In this document: in pieces, positions 23,416 to 35,400 of the stretch
How the letters are laid out: the number at the start of each line of letters is the position of its first letter
How positions within the stretch are numbered: the stretch's first letter is position 1
Source: Fistulifera solaris
Taxonomy: Eukaryota > Bacillariophyta > Bacillariophyceae > Naviculales > Stauroneidaceae
Direction: 5' to 3'
DNA: 64,000 bases
NCBI GenBank assembly: GCA_030295235.1
Contig: AP026147.1
Coordinates: 62,001 to 126,000, forward strand
Notes under the pieces: generated by a model
The model's database searches: none
Seen by the model: only the letters and a program-made list of their open reading frames with translations
Told to the model about the DNA's origin: nothing
Made by a program: the position numbers and the translations under genes

Positions 23416-24069
23416 ATGAATACAGCACAACCATCACTGTTATTACCGGCCGCCGGACAAGACGGATCGTCCTTTCGGGCTTCCTTTTCCGCCGAAGAAA
23501 CGCATGTCGAAGTCATTCCGGATTTCACGGCCTCTCCTTCATTCATGGCGGGCGTTCCGGTCCAAGTGCCTCTGTGGAAAGCAGAATTGTTGCAAACCCG
23601 TTCGTTGGGTCGCATTGTCTTTCCGGATTGGTTATCCATTGATAAATTGCGTCCGATTTTGCAACAAGAAAAGACGCAGCCACTGTTGACAACATCACTG
23701 CCCTTCTATTATTACGAACTGACACGGAAACTCACCAATCGACCGCGACACGATGACACGAATCCCGATGTTTTACGACTATTGGTGGAAGATATCTTTC
23801 AAGTGCGCGTGGAAAAATTGCGACAACAATTTCCCGCCTATCTTGCGTTAATGGAAGATCAAGACATCCCCAAAGTCGATGTTCCCGGTATTGCGAGTGC
23901 GGAATTGGTACTCTTGGGACCCTTTCTGTTGCAAGCACTCGGGGATCGGGCGTTGTTGTTGCAGCAAACGAAAACGAACAAGAATGATGCGGCAGAGGAG
24001 CGTGGGGAAGATACGGTCACTGGTGAACCCATTCGACCCAAAGTTCCTTTGCGACGCTTTCGGCGTTAG
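23416..24069 (+). CDS. PSF2: GINS complex subunit Psf2
   Basis: Subunit of the GINS tetramer, which joins Cdc45 and Mcm2-7 to form the CMG replicative helicase in the nucleus. The 217-aa single-exon protein shows the Psf2 order of motifs: FSAEETHVEVIPDF near the start, then VPVQVPLWKAELLQ, then VFPDWLSIDKL, then LPFYYYELTRKL, and an alpha-helical block with LRLLVEDIFQVRVEKLRQQ. Length is normal for Psf2 (about 185-230 aa). The last 30 residues are a family-atypical Lys/Arg-rich tail. The start is the first ATG after an A-rich leader. Confidence 0.93.
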   Translation: MNTAQPSLLLPAAGQDGSSFRASFSAEETHVEVIPDFTASPSFMAGVPVQVPLWKAELLQTRSLGRIVFPDWLSIDKLRPILQQEKTQPLLTTSLPFYYYELTRKLTNRPRHDDTNPDVLRLLVEDIFQVRVEKLRQQFPAYLALMEDQDIPKVDVPGIASAELVLLGPFLLQALGDRALLLQQTKTNKNDAAEERGEDTVTGEPIRPKVPLRRFRR

Positions 24070-24475
24070 TCGTATCAGTTGTGGTCGTGTTCGAATGCCA
24101 TGGAAGGGACTTATTTGGGGACTTGGTTGATAGACGTAATATTAGGTGCGATTGCAGCAAAAAGACGCGATCTCATTATTTGTTTGTAGCCCCCTGTTCG
24201 GGGCCATTCGTTATTCAAACTAAGCGTTCTAAAATGGATCGATTAAAATTAAGATTACACTAAGAAAAAGGCGACCTCTCCTTCACGTTAACTCACGACG
24301 TCACGTCGGCGTCAAAAAGAAAAAGGGCCGTTGTGGAGAACGCACGTGACGTTGAAAGTGAGATTTTCACAGAACTTGTGTGCGTTCATTCGAGCGACCC
24401 GAAATACGCGTGATTTACGAAATAGAAGAAAAACGTACACACTAGTCGTTATAAATTACATAGGGAGGAGAAAGG
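24070..24475. other. Intergenic between convergent genes
   Basis: 3' flanks of Psf2 and of the minus-strand gene at 24476. It holds a GACGTCACGTC cluster near 24297-24310 and a CACGTGACG near 24343, bZIP-type sites of unknown relevance here. Confidence 0.4.
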
Positions 24476-24994
24476 TCACTTTCTTCTTTCGTGACAGGAC
24501 TCGCCCCAAAAGAAGAACAAAACCAAGAGCGAAAAAGAACAAATTGGTTTTCCCTTGAGGTCGATCAACCGTTGCTGTTTAGCTGGCCTTTTGTTGAAAT
24601 CCAAAATCGTTCGAGCTTCGCGAATGCGCTCCACGTCTCCACTGGCCTGTGCTGCTTCCAGTTCTTCTTCGGCGGCCATGTCCAACAGTCTCGTCGTTGC
24701 ATACTGATCCAAAAAGGCGATATTGTTCGGAAGGTCGTACGGCTTTCCCAAACATCCTTGGCATTTGTTGTTCCATTGCAGGCGTAGGTAGAGCAGAGTC
24801 GGAAAGGGCCTTCTTCGTGTGTCAAAACAGTCGTTACTGAGATAGTCTGTCATCGGGTGGCTGTTTTCGTCGGCGCTGCAGTTCTTGCACATGAAGGAAT
24901 GTTCGTCGGCAGAAGAATGATGATACGGATGATGAGGACTTTGTTGCTGATGAGGATGAGATGGATCGCTGTATAAATGTCGTTTCTCAATCAT
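24476..24994 (-). CDS. Small protein with paired cysteines (172 aa), unrecognised
   Basis: Not recognised. After a His/Pro/Ser-rich N-terminus come CKNC (about 36-39) and CQGC (about 78-81), plus one more Cys at about 56, which could bind a metal. A charged helix follows (EEELEAAQASGDVERIREAR, about 108-127). The last 20 residues (with LLVLFFFWG) are unlike the rest and may be read-through of an intron or a shifted frame. The ATG at 24994 is the first in frame. Role unknown. Confidence 0.5.
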   Translation of the reverse strand: MIEKRHLYSDPSHPHQQQSPHHPYHHSSADEHSFMCKNCSADENSHPMTDYLSNDCFDTRRRPFPTLLYLRLQWNNKCQGCLGKPYDLPNNIAFLDQYATTRLLDMAAEEELEAAQASGDVERIREARTILDFNKRPAKQQRLIDLKGKPICSFSLLVLFFFWGESCHERRK

Positions 24995-25769
24995 GATTTG
25001 AAGAAATAATGAACGTTTGTGTGAAGAGGATCACTTGATTGATTGTGGTGATTTAGAAGAATATTTATAAGACTTTTTGACAGGTCAGTTTTTCGCTTCA
25101 TTGATTTTGTTTGAACGGAACGAAAAAGTGTCGTGTCTGGGATGTTACACAAAAACGCAAGACTGCTCTCTGTCAATGTGTACCATAATTATTTCGTGCA
25201 ACTTGCGAACCCACGTGGTGGAGCATCACGAATCGTGAAATTCGAATTTGAAACGACAGTGAAGTGAAGTGTAGCCGAGGCTTGACAGGCGCGAAGCCAA
25301 TTCCGTCTTAGAAAGCGTATCACGCGTTTCTTGGAAAAAAAAGACGAAAAAGGAAGGATCCCGTGTCTCACTTTGGGATCGCTCCTTTCTTCTCGTTCTT
25401 TTGTTCGGTCCTGTGTCCGCTCGAATCGATAGCATTGTGAATAGAATGTTCGACGACGACTCGTGATCTAAAGAAAGCGACCCGGGATATAACGGTTTTG
25501 CTTCGTTGACCTTCTTCGAACATGCCCCTTTTCTATGATTTATTCCGACGATGCAGATGGCCGAAAAGTTTGCACTGACAAATGCACGTCTCTCAAGGTA
25601 TTCTCCGCTTACGGAGTTGTGTGTCTTATACTCCAAAGATATTTCAGCATGTTTGCTGCATCTGTTACTTAGACTCAACGGAAAACGCCATGACAATCCG
25701 TAGTCTCGTTTGATACCATAAACTTTAACCTTCATATAATTTTTACGCTTATCTATAATCAACACCAAA
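24995..25769. other. Intergenic with an unexplained long open frame
   Basis: A minus-strand frame of 209 codons (25226-25855) begins inside the end of the repeat-protein gene and runs through its 3' side. Its composition changes along its length and no motif is seen; it may be 3' UTR or a shifted extension of the upstream gene. Confidence 0.4.
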
Positions 25770-28700
25770 TTAGCTGGATCGAATGTGATCCAGCAAATTC
25801 CATGCTTCATCTCCGACCTGGCTCCAAAGAACGACGGAGTGGTCCAAGAATTCACTACAGCTTGCTAGAGTCGACCACATCTCAAGAAAAAGCAGCTTTC
25901 TTTCGGCGGTGTTCATGTCCGACTCAACCTCATGCTTTGCATAGTACTGTCCATAGAAGCCGAGCGCAGCCTGTTTCGTTTCATCGGATACCTTCAAATT
26001 CGATGACGTCTCTAATAATACACTTCTGACATTCGTGCTAAAAATAGCTGTTGTCGCCAGAGTCTCCGCGTACCAGTTTTGAAGACCAGCGTTGGCGTTG
26101 CCAGCAGCTGAAATCATGTTAGAAACAAGCCGTCTGAGAACAACTTTCTGTTCGGGAACACGACTGAGCATGTGTGCATACGATGTCAGCAAGATGCGCT
26201 GAGCTTTCTCGGAGATCCTCATGACGGCGTTTTTGATCAACGCATCCTTCGAAGCAAGATCCTTTACGTACAGACCATGCGACGCCATGAACGCTCCTCT
26301 GCCTGTACTTGTAATCGACATCTGCATTGCAAGAGGACTCATTGCAAGTACATGCTCTCTTAGATGGTGTACCAAAACAGATGACATTTGTTCGAGTTGC
26401 AACTTGGCGACTTCTTTAGCTGTGTTACAAACAGTGGAAAGTAACGTGAGCAAGTGTAGATGTTCGGGGAAGAGCGTCATCGGTGCGGGGTAGAGTCCGT
26501 GAGATGCAAGCACGGCTTCTCTTGCACTATCGGACCACTGATTTGATGAGTAAACCAACCGCAGCATTGGTCCAACGTTTATTGTTACTGGTGAAACAAC
26601 CAATGGCTTGAAACCAACTCCATGAGAGATCTGAAACGCCTCCTTTGCTACTTTAGACACTTTCAAGGGTGCACGAACTTCGTTGACCATCTGATGTAGT
26701 GTCGCTTGAATTTTAGTATGATCTGGCAGCAATTTCGTGAAATGGGCCCGAATAGGCGATCCAACCAATGGTTTCGACAGCACTCCGTGCGACGTCATAA
26801 AAGCATCCTTTGCGGTCTCGGGAAAATTCAAAGCTTTGGTCGTTGCCGACAGAAGTTGCTTCACTCTAATTTGCAGTGGCATGAAGGTAGTCTCTTGGTA
26901 GAACGCCCGAGGTCCATAGTATAGTCCAAATGGACCAAGGGCGGCCTGCTCAATATCTTTCACAGTTTGCATTCTCATTCTCATATCTGTCAACCAGTTT
27001 TTGATTCTCGTCTTAGAAGCCGTTGACACGAGCCTTCTTGTTTCCAACAGGAGACCATGGAGTTGAAGAAAAACGGGTGTAGATAGCTCAGATATTCTTC
27101 GTTGCATTCGATTCTGTACTGGCAGAGAACCGTCCGCACTCTTCAAGTTGGGCGAAATTGAGCTCGCAAAAATTTCGACAATGGTAGTATGTTCGGCCGT
27201 ACAGGATTCACTCAGCTCTTTAACTACGACTGGCGTAGCTTCGAAGATGACCGGTAAATCTGTGTCAAGAATGCTCGTGTCATCAAAGTCGAAAATGGGC
27301 GCGTCCTTGGCAGCGTCCCTCACGTTGAGACGTTCGACTGGCTCAGATATAAAAAAGACCTTGGAAGATCGAGCTGGCGACACCTGTCTCCGAATCGGTA
27401 CAGAAATTGTCGAACTCAAGGCGCGTTGGCCGCTCGGCAAGATGAGTAACACTTGATAGCTCACTTTCCCCTGGAGCGGAGTCGAGCACGCTTTTCTCTA
27501 TGAGGCTGCTATTATCGCATTCCAACTCGATAGATAAAGAATCAGTACTCTCCAATACAGATGATTTTGTTTGTCCCGCGCGCAACTCAGTGATTTCCCA
27601 AGGCCAGGACCGTTGAAGCAACAGAACTCCACCACACAACAGAATGAATGACGCCTTCCCCATTAAACTTCCGCTTCTTGACGCAGTGTTTTTTGATAAG
27701 ATGGCACGCGGTGGTGAGGCAGAAATTGAGCTATTTGTTAGATCAATGTGGACCTCCTCATCATCAGCGGCACTTGTGTCGTCGAATGTAAGCGTGTCAA
27801 GTTGTAGGATGCCGGGTATATCATCGTCAACTTCTTGAAGCTTTCGTACGTCATGAACGGAACAAGAGGACTCGTCAGATTCAGCATCCTTCACGCTTCC
27901 TTGATCATGCAAATCGGTTTTGACTTCGCCATCATGTTCTTCTTCACCATCCTCGGTGCGGCAACTAGCATCAGAGTCGTCTGATTCTTGATAGACGGGC
28001 TCCTTTTCAAAGGAATGTGCGGCGGAATCGCACTGTAAGATTTCGTCGTCGGATACCACAGCTGGATCTTCTTCAACGATACATTTGAATGGAGACGGAA
28101 GGTGAGAATGATCTTCGACTGCTTCTTCGCGTGTCTCGTTGGCTTCAGGTGTGTATAGCTTGGTTTCCGAGATGGTGCTTGCTTGAATCATTTCTACCGA
28201 CAGCGGCGCTTCCAAGCAGCTGATTTCGTTCACAAGGAAAACTGCTTGACCAATTGTTGCTACGTCATCTTCGTCATCGAGTACGGAAGCATTGCTTTCG
28301 AACTCGTCGAGAGCGTTCCCTCCGATGCGACTTCGTCACAATCCTGGTCAACTAAATATCTGCCAGGTTCATCGTCGGTTTCCGGATTACTTCCCTCAAG
28401 TAAATGCTCTTCGATGGGCTCACTCGTATTTCTGCTATCTCGCTCGCCGACAACTTCGTCTCTACCATCAATGTCATGTTCTTCTCCAGCTGTCTGTCGG
28501 AATGGCATGTCGATCTTCTCATCGATCTCTTGCACCGAATCTTCTCGATTCATTTCAGTAACAAGATTGACTTCCTCGTGCGGCAATACAGCATTTACGC
28601 CAACCTGCTGCGTAACGAACTCCAGTGCAGTCTCACAAGAAGGGACTTCTGCTTCCACCAGATGATCTTCTTCGATGGTTTCCGTTGCTTGACCCGGTGC

Positions 28701-29793
28701 GGTTTCAGCATGAGCACGCTCGACAGTGTTCGGCAGTTCATCACAAGCAACCTGGTTCTCCGTAGTTTCATCGACAACGAAGTTCATTTCTCCGACATCT
28801 ACTTGGTTGAATACTTCGGTTTCCTTGGGTTGGTTGTCTTCGATCTCTGCATCCAAATCTCGGCAAATTGGTTCGTCGCTAGCAAACACTGCTGCAATTG
28901 CATCCCAATCATCGACAGTCATTTCATCGAAGAGCTCGGCTTCATTGGTCTGAAAATCATTCCAATCCTCGACGTTAACTCCGTCGCAAGCTAGGCCTTC
29001 TTCCTCCGACAGCATACCTCGAGCCATCAATTTCTCAACAGATACTTCGTGGCGAACAGGTGACTCCGCAAAGGATATATCTTCCCTCGTCCACAACTTC
29101 CACTGCTTGAGCTTCTTCGACCGGGGGTGCTGTGTCGCCCGGCGATACTAAAACTTCTGTGATTGGATCCTCTTCGACCACAGTGAATGCAGCAGCTTGT
29201 TCGACCAAGCTCGCGTCTTCCCGCGGCTCTTGATTTGAACTTTCGACAACCCGCGCTGTGACCTGAAACGCCAACTCTTGCATACCGTAGGCCGACGGAG
29301 TATCTTGCGCAAAGCCGTCATCGCCCACTGTTGCATTCTCGTGTCCTTGTTCACAGGCTTCATCGCAATCAGAATACTCTTCTTCCGATGCGTCTTCGCA
29401 AACAACTTTGAATGGCGATTTCTTTTCTGTCTTGACAATTCTTTCGTCGCTCCTATTGTCAAACAAGTTGACGCACACGTCTCTTTTGGTTTCGTCATAA
29501 TGACAATTTTCGAAAGGATCCAGTATTTCGCCATCTTTCTTTCGTCGACCCGGCGATTTTGATTTCTTTCGGGGCGACTGCGGCTTCTTCCACCCCCACA
29601 AGGATGCCACGGATTGAAACAGAGTGACTCCGATATTTCTCTGAGTAGTAGTAGTGGTCGGACGATAATAATAGTAGTAATAAAAGGAAGCCACACTGGT
29701 GAAGGTCAAAGTGCTCATGCTCGAGACAATGGTGCGCAACAGAGACGAGGAGGGCGTCACAATCGCCTCTTGTCGTGGATTGGTTTCCGTCAT
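25770..29793 (-). CDS. Repeat protein with SHG motifs, about 1,340 aa, three frameshifts
   Basis: Four minus-strand frames join into one after correcting single bases at about 29084 (extra G), 28316 (A missing) and 27351 (extra A); the total is then divisible by three. No known family recognised. Order: an N-terminal hydrophobic stretch with six Tyr in a row; a basic patch (KKPQSPRKKSKSPGRRKK); about 700 very acidic, Glu/Asp/Val-rich residues; a single membrane segment near 27600-27660 (SFILLCGGVLLLQ); then a helical C-terminal part with at least five degenerate repeats around A-K/R-x-A-F-x-x-SHG-L/V-x-x-KPL. One or two membrane anchors with a long acidic domain suggest an organelle-associated scaffold, which is inference only. 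It is followed by a gene-poor 3' region. Confidence 0.7.
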
Positions 29794-30964
29794 GTTCGGC
29801 GGAGAGGAAGCAGCAAGCGACTATTATTAATTTAACCAAAACACGAGGAGCTCTTTGATATTTGAAACGAATGAATGAATGGACGACTTGCGACAGTGAG
29901 AGAGATCTTGGGTTGCAAATTCGAACACACTGCCGAAAAGGCTTCCGTTATCCAAAAAAGAGCGCCGGCGTGCGTTGCAGCTAAATGTATTCATTTATTT
30001 AGGCCGTCAAGCGTCACACATCTAAGGTAATTACAACTGTCATGTCGTAATTTGAAAATTTCTCGACACTGACATTTAAGTAGGGAACGTGGTATGAATC
30101 TTTGGTCATTTCGCATCCTTGCGTCGATCCGACGAGACAAGTCCCTTATCCCTACAGTATCTGGGATGGATGCCGAGCATTATTGTTTGGAAAAAGATCT
30201 CCTTGGGATCCGCGACATATTTAACGAAACGAAAAACCTATTGTTGTCTTGTGTTATCATTCAAGGAATACTGTTAGTTCAATTCTCCCATTTGAAAAGA
30301 AGGTAAGAAGTGAATTACCTGGTAATACGAAACTCACTTGCAGCGCCAATCAAGTCTTTCGTCACAAAGAGGATGTTGATAAAACAAAATGGGTCGGTAG
30401 GCATGTCATTCAGCGAGTTTGATCGACTTAAGGCTGTAGACGAATGGGAGAGCTTTTATCCTTTGAAATAGTGAGCAGCCAGGTATGCACATCAACTAAT
30501 GTTTGTCGTAAACAGACGGCAACGTCTCATCATTGCATTGGGCGCAAGCGCGTAGTCGTTTTGTCCGTGCTTAATAGTGCAATGGAATACATTAGTGCAT
30601 CTTTTGTCTCTTTAGCTGTGTGAAGCTCGAAACAACGAACGGCTTTTGAGCTTTGAGGGTGGAGCGTTACGCTTTTTCGGCGGCATAAGTCAATTGAATG
30701 GGAAGCAGCGATAAATGCGAACAAGAATGTGATCAACTGGGGAATTATCTCTCAGTTCATTCGAAACTTCGTCCTTGTGTTCGAGAATTTGTTGCTACTT
30801 ATTGCATCCGTTGGGCAAGCCCCATAAATGTGACGGCATGTAGTTTTGTGACATGCGAATACTTTGTACCGAGAACGCCATTTTGCCTGGCGAATAATGC
30901 CAACTTAATAAAAATACCAGTCATTCCAATGTTTTCATGTAAAAGCAGGGGAAAAATGAAAGCT

Positions 30965-30989
30965 TTGCATCCATTTTCAATGGATGCAA
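30965..30989. repeat. Perfect 11-bp inverted repeat, 3-nt loop
   Basis: TTGCATCCATT and its exact complement are separated by three bases. It could form a hairpin in RNA or be a footprint of a small element. Confidence 0.7.
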
Positions 30990-31194
30990 GTTCCAAGATT
31001 TTTCCAATTTTTTTATAAAAAATAAATTTTTTGGGTCCGGCGACGAGCTGATAGTACAGTACCAATCATATCAATCGTGTTTAACAGAAAATATATTAGC
31101 AAGACAGATTAAGCATATATATGCCCGCTCCCGATTGCCCGATTAGCGATACGTCGCAATAAACAATAAATGCTCACCAGGTATAAATGACTTA

Positions 31195-31480
31195 CAGGAT
31201 TACTAAATACTAAATACAAAATACATGACCTATTATCCTATTTCCTATTATCTAATACTACGTATTTACTCAGCACTCAGCACTCAGCATTACCCAGTAC
31301 CCAAAACCCAGAACCCAGAAGCACAGACAGAACACAGAACTGAGGACTGAGGACTGAGGACTACTGTAGGGACTACGGACTTAAGAAGTAGTACTACCAG
31401 TACGTACAGTAGGAACTAGGTGAATGTGGCATTCGGCATCCGGCGTTGTGCTTTCTGCTTTCTGTCTTCCGCGAAGTGCT
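31195..31480. repeat. Mosaic of short drifting tandem words
   Basis: Adjacent clusters of 6-9-base words: actaaata, cagcact, acccaga, gaggact (three exact copies near 31341-31361), then gcattcggcatccggc, tttctgc and gccaagt. Each cluster grades into the next. It has no coding potential. Confidence 0.8.
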
Positions 31481-31769
31481 AATTGCCAAGTGCCAAGTGC
31501 GACGAAAAGAAACGGAAAACGGAAACCGAATAGAGCTGAACATTATGTATGGGCGACTCCCATCGCGTTTTCCGTTTTTGACTGTAACATGAGAAGTACC
31601 TGTTCCCGTAAGACCTTATGAGCGGGAGTTTTCGGCGGCCCTAGGTCACAGATTGTACATTCTGGGAGACAGTGCATCAGTAGCAACTGCCCATCGAGAA
31701 AATCAAACGCATGTGCTAAACAGCTTCCGCGTTGTGCGAGCATCACACAAAAAAAAGCGCCGATCGACC

Positions 31770-32219
31770 ATGAACGTCAAAGAAGTAACATCGGAAACAA
31801 TGGATACCGCCTCTACAACAACGGAGGACTCCACTGCCATTGTATCGCTATACAATAGCTGGACGACCTCGGATTGTGGAAGTCTTCCCGACGAAGAACC
31901 TCACGACATTCGTCCTCATGTTTCGAATCAAAATATCTTGGAACAACTCAAGAAACGTTGTCGAGAGGAAGACTTACCCGCTGAATTGAAGCTTCGCCCC
32001 CGAAAACGACCGAATTGTGTCTTTCTCAACTATTTGGGTCGATCGCGGGCGACTCCTCGTATTCGACCCTCGAAAATCGCCTCAGCGGATACTTCTCCAA
32101 CTGCAGGAGCGACAACCGATGATCTCGATCCTTGTTCTCTGCTAATCTGCGGCACGCAACTGCTTCCGATGGATAGTTTAGATTTCGAATGTTTGGAAGC
32201 CGTCTTTGACGATCTGTGA
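31770..32219 (+). CDS. Small acidic-tailed unrecognised protein (149 aa)
   Basis: Unrecognised. The frame is open from 31653 but the first ATG is at 31770 after an A-rich leader. A Thr/Ser/Asp-rich N-terminus is followed by a basic block (LKLRPRKRPN, about residues 73-82) that could bind nucleic acid or act as nuclear signal, then a disordered linker and a C-terminus with hydrophobic residues set among acids (MDSLDFECLEAVFDDL). That pattern resembles acidic activation tails, so a small transcription co-factor is one possibility. This is inference from composition. Confidence 0.55.
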   Translation: MNVKEVTSETMDTASTTTEDSTAIVSLYNSWTTSDCGSLPDEEPHDIRPHVSNQNILEQLKKRCREEDLPAELKLRPRKRPNCVFLNYLGRSRATPRIRPSKIASADTSPTAGATTDDLDPCSLLICGTQLLPMDSLDFECLEAVFDDL

Positions 32220-32494
32220 ATAACGTAGAGATTGCTTCTTTTCTTTTTTGACAGCTAACACGCATCACGCAAGCTACAAAAGGCGTAAAAAACATAAATA
32301 TTATTTGTAGCAAGTATTATTATTTGAAAATACATGAGAGTCTACTAGCGACTCTGGCCATTTCGGCTGCAAATGTAAGTTGCCGTGTCATTGCTTCCCG
32401 TTGTTGGCATCGTTGCACGACTTTATATAATAGAATTAGAACAGATCGTAGCAAAGTAGCTCTCTGCTGAATTCGAAAAGAACACATTTTGTCA

Positions 32495-35400
32495 TTACTG
32501 CGCCTCGTCTTCCTCTTTCTTTACCAAAATGCTGTCACTGGTTTCGCCCAACTCGAACTGCGAATTATCGACTGCGTCTGGATCCTCCTTCAAGACACTC
32601 GGCGAATGAGAATCATCGGGTGTCCCATTTTGGGATCCCCATTGATCGACAAAATCATCCAATTGGGCTTTGACATCTGGCGACTCATCGGTCGTGTCAA
32701 AAGTTTCGTGTTTCTCCAAAGTGCTGTCGGTGAGAGCATTGTCCGAAGGAACGGACGACGACGACGAAATGTTCATCGGCTCTTTCACTCCATTCGGCAA
32801 ATTACCGGACGCATCCTCGTACATTTCGACATCATCATGAGTCACCGACCCTTGGCCATTTGCTGGAGGTTTCATGCCAAGGGACTTCTTGTTCGAAGGT
32901 TGCTGATTTGCAACTAATACACATCGCTGTTGCCTCTTCAGTCTATAGTCATTGAGCCCACGAAGCGCTTTCATGTTGTTGTTCAAATGTACAGATGAAC
33001 ATATGGCGCAATTTCTGGGAGATGCGCACGAAACGAGATGGTAGAGCAGATGTTTTGTTTTCCGACACCAGGGAAAGGGGCAAACGTCAAAAGTTGACGT
33101 TGTGCCCGGACAATCTCGAACATGTAGCATCATCCACTTTGCGCTTCGACACACATCGTAGTGATCGGAGGATTTGTGTCTGCAATAAACATGAACGGGT
33201 CATCTATTAGAAAGAACAAAAGTATAAGCGTGCTTGGAGCTCGTAGACGTGACTTACCGGCACGGACACGTCGAAGCATGTAGCATCAGATTTAGAAGAC
33301 GAGCAGATTCCGAGTCAGAAAATTTGGGACCGTCGTATTCAGCACCAAACTTCTCCGACTCGGCTTGCTCTGCAGGAGACATATTCTCCGAGTCGAGAAT
33401 TTCGGACTCATCGGAGTCCAAATCAAGACTCGCATCACTCAGCAGTCCATCGTCATCGGATAGGTCCGAGTCATCGACATCACTGTATTCCATATCATCT
33501 CCAGCAGTGGCAGGGATTGGTAAGTCTTGCGATTCGGGGGCCGCGCTTGGTTCTGCCGCTCCGCCGGCATCATCTGCGTGTGCCAACAAGGCGGGGTGAT
33601 ACTCAATTGCGTTTGCAGGGGCACCAATGTCGAGCCGAGGTATCTAGATGACGGAAGGGCGAGAAAATGAGATAATATCAGCAAAACCAGCGGCCTTTCT
33701 GAACCTTCATCGGTACTTACCTGAATCTTTTGACACTTGGGGCACTCTTCTTGAGTGAGTGCCCACCAAGGATTGTAGTCGCATGTCGAATTATACACTT
33801 CATTACACAACGCACACATGTATTCAACATTTCGCGGTCCACGTTTCTTGCTGCCACTGGACCCCTTTTTCCGTTTCGTAGTTCCCAAAGCGACATGCTG
33901 CTGCGAATCGTGCAAAATATGATTTCTTTTTCGTTTGTGGCGTCGTTTCCTTTGCAAACGTCTCCTCTCTGCTGACAGTAATGAGTCGATCGAGTCCCCG
34001 TCAACGTTAGGTCGATTAACAAGAGCTGAGGATGCATCAGTACGCAATAGATCATCATCATTTAGAGGAGCATCCATACTAGGCTCCGTGTCTTTGTTTG
34101 TTGCAGATGCGCCTCTTTGCTCTACTGAACTATTCGCTTCTTCTCGAGGACGCGTGCGACTCTTATCAGTAACATCTCTACCTTGCAATAGTAAACGATG
34201 CGCAGAACTAGCAGCACTCAACGAGCTTCGCATCTGACTCTTGTCGCTCCCAATAGCCATCCCTGCGTATAAAATTTTGCTTTCTGTTTTGGGTTTGTTG
34301 ACGGTAGTACTTCCGTTGGATCTCCCTTCCAAACCCAATGTCCTCCCGTGGAGTTTCTGCGTCAAACTAGACCCTCCACCGTCCAGTGCTTTTCCAAATT
34401 GCGACGCATCACCATCTTTCCGTTCCGAGACAACCCCTCGCACCGGCATGCCCGCAGGGTTGTGTTTCGCACCCTGTTGCGCCGCTAGTTGCTTGGCGAG
34501 CCTCACTTTGACCGGCAATAAATTTGCCAGAATATGTTCTTCGAGTTTCTGCACGCCTTCTTCTTCTTTCTTTTCCTTGGACGGCTTGGCCAGTCCGGTG
34601 GTCTCCTTGTAACTTTCCACGGTGGATTTGCCGGCCGCCTCGGATTGACACCCCGTATGAATTTGCTGTATCGTGTCCTCCAGATGGAGAATGAAGGAAT
34701 GTAGCTTCTCTCTTCGTTCTCGTGAGCCATCGGACTCACTTGCTTGTAGGTTTCTAGCACCCAGTAGTTGACGCTCGAGTTTTTGAAATTCACAGAGCAT
34801 GTACTCGAGTTCGGCTAGATATTTTTGATGCAAGTGCCGAAAGGTAGTAGCTTTCAATGGAGCAGATTCGGAGAGATTTGACGCCGAGTCTGCTGTCGTA
34901 GAAGTAGCTTCGTCGTGACTCACGACACCATGCGGATCGTTCTTGTTATAATTTGGTTCAGGAGAAATGTTAATGTTTTCTCGTTTAATTGCTAATTGCG
35001 GCTCGGATGTAGAGTCCTCCGCGTTTTCAATTTCCGGAGGAGCCGGTAAGTCCTCCGAGTCTTTGAAGGCAGATGGATCTGCTGTACTCGACAGAGAAGC
35101 TTGACTGAGAGGCTTTAAATGCTTCAAGGAAGCTTCCGAAGCAGACAAATGCAACAGTGATGCGTGTGATGCAGTCATGGATGTTTCGGTCCCCTAACAG
35201 AATATAATTATACAGTAGATTGTGTCAGTAAGGTCGATCACTCAATTCCGATCCACTTGGATTGTGCAATCAACAAACGATAGGCGAAAAGATCTTGCAA
35301 AATGATTTTTAAAAGGAAACGGATCTCGAGAGCCAGCAGCAAAAGGGCGAAAGATCGAAAGACACTCCAAAAAAGAGGCCTGTGAACGAGAAAGCCGCAC

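Larger units (their letters stand above)
29794..31769. other. Gene-poor stretch with hairpin and slippage repeats
   Basis: Only short frames (up to 106 codons). It contains a perfect 11-bp hairpin at 30965-30989 and a slippage mosaic at 31195-31480. The frame at 30094-30306 lacks any support. Confidence 0.5.

Noticed and set aside
25226-25855. 209-codon minus-strand ORF as a separate gene
   Set aside because: It overlaps the end of the repeat-protein gene, has no good start context and no motif. It may be UTR; kept as a note only.
31195-31480. CRISPR-like or telomeric array
   Set aside because: Words differ between clusters and there are no constant-length spacers or a single telomeric unit.
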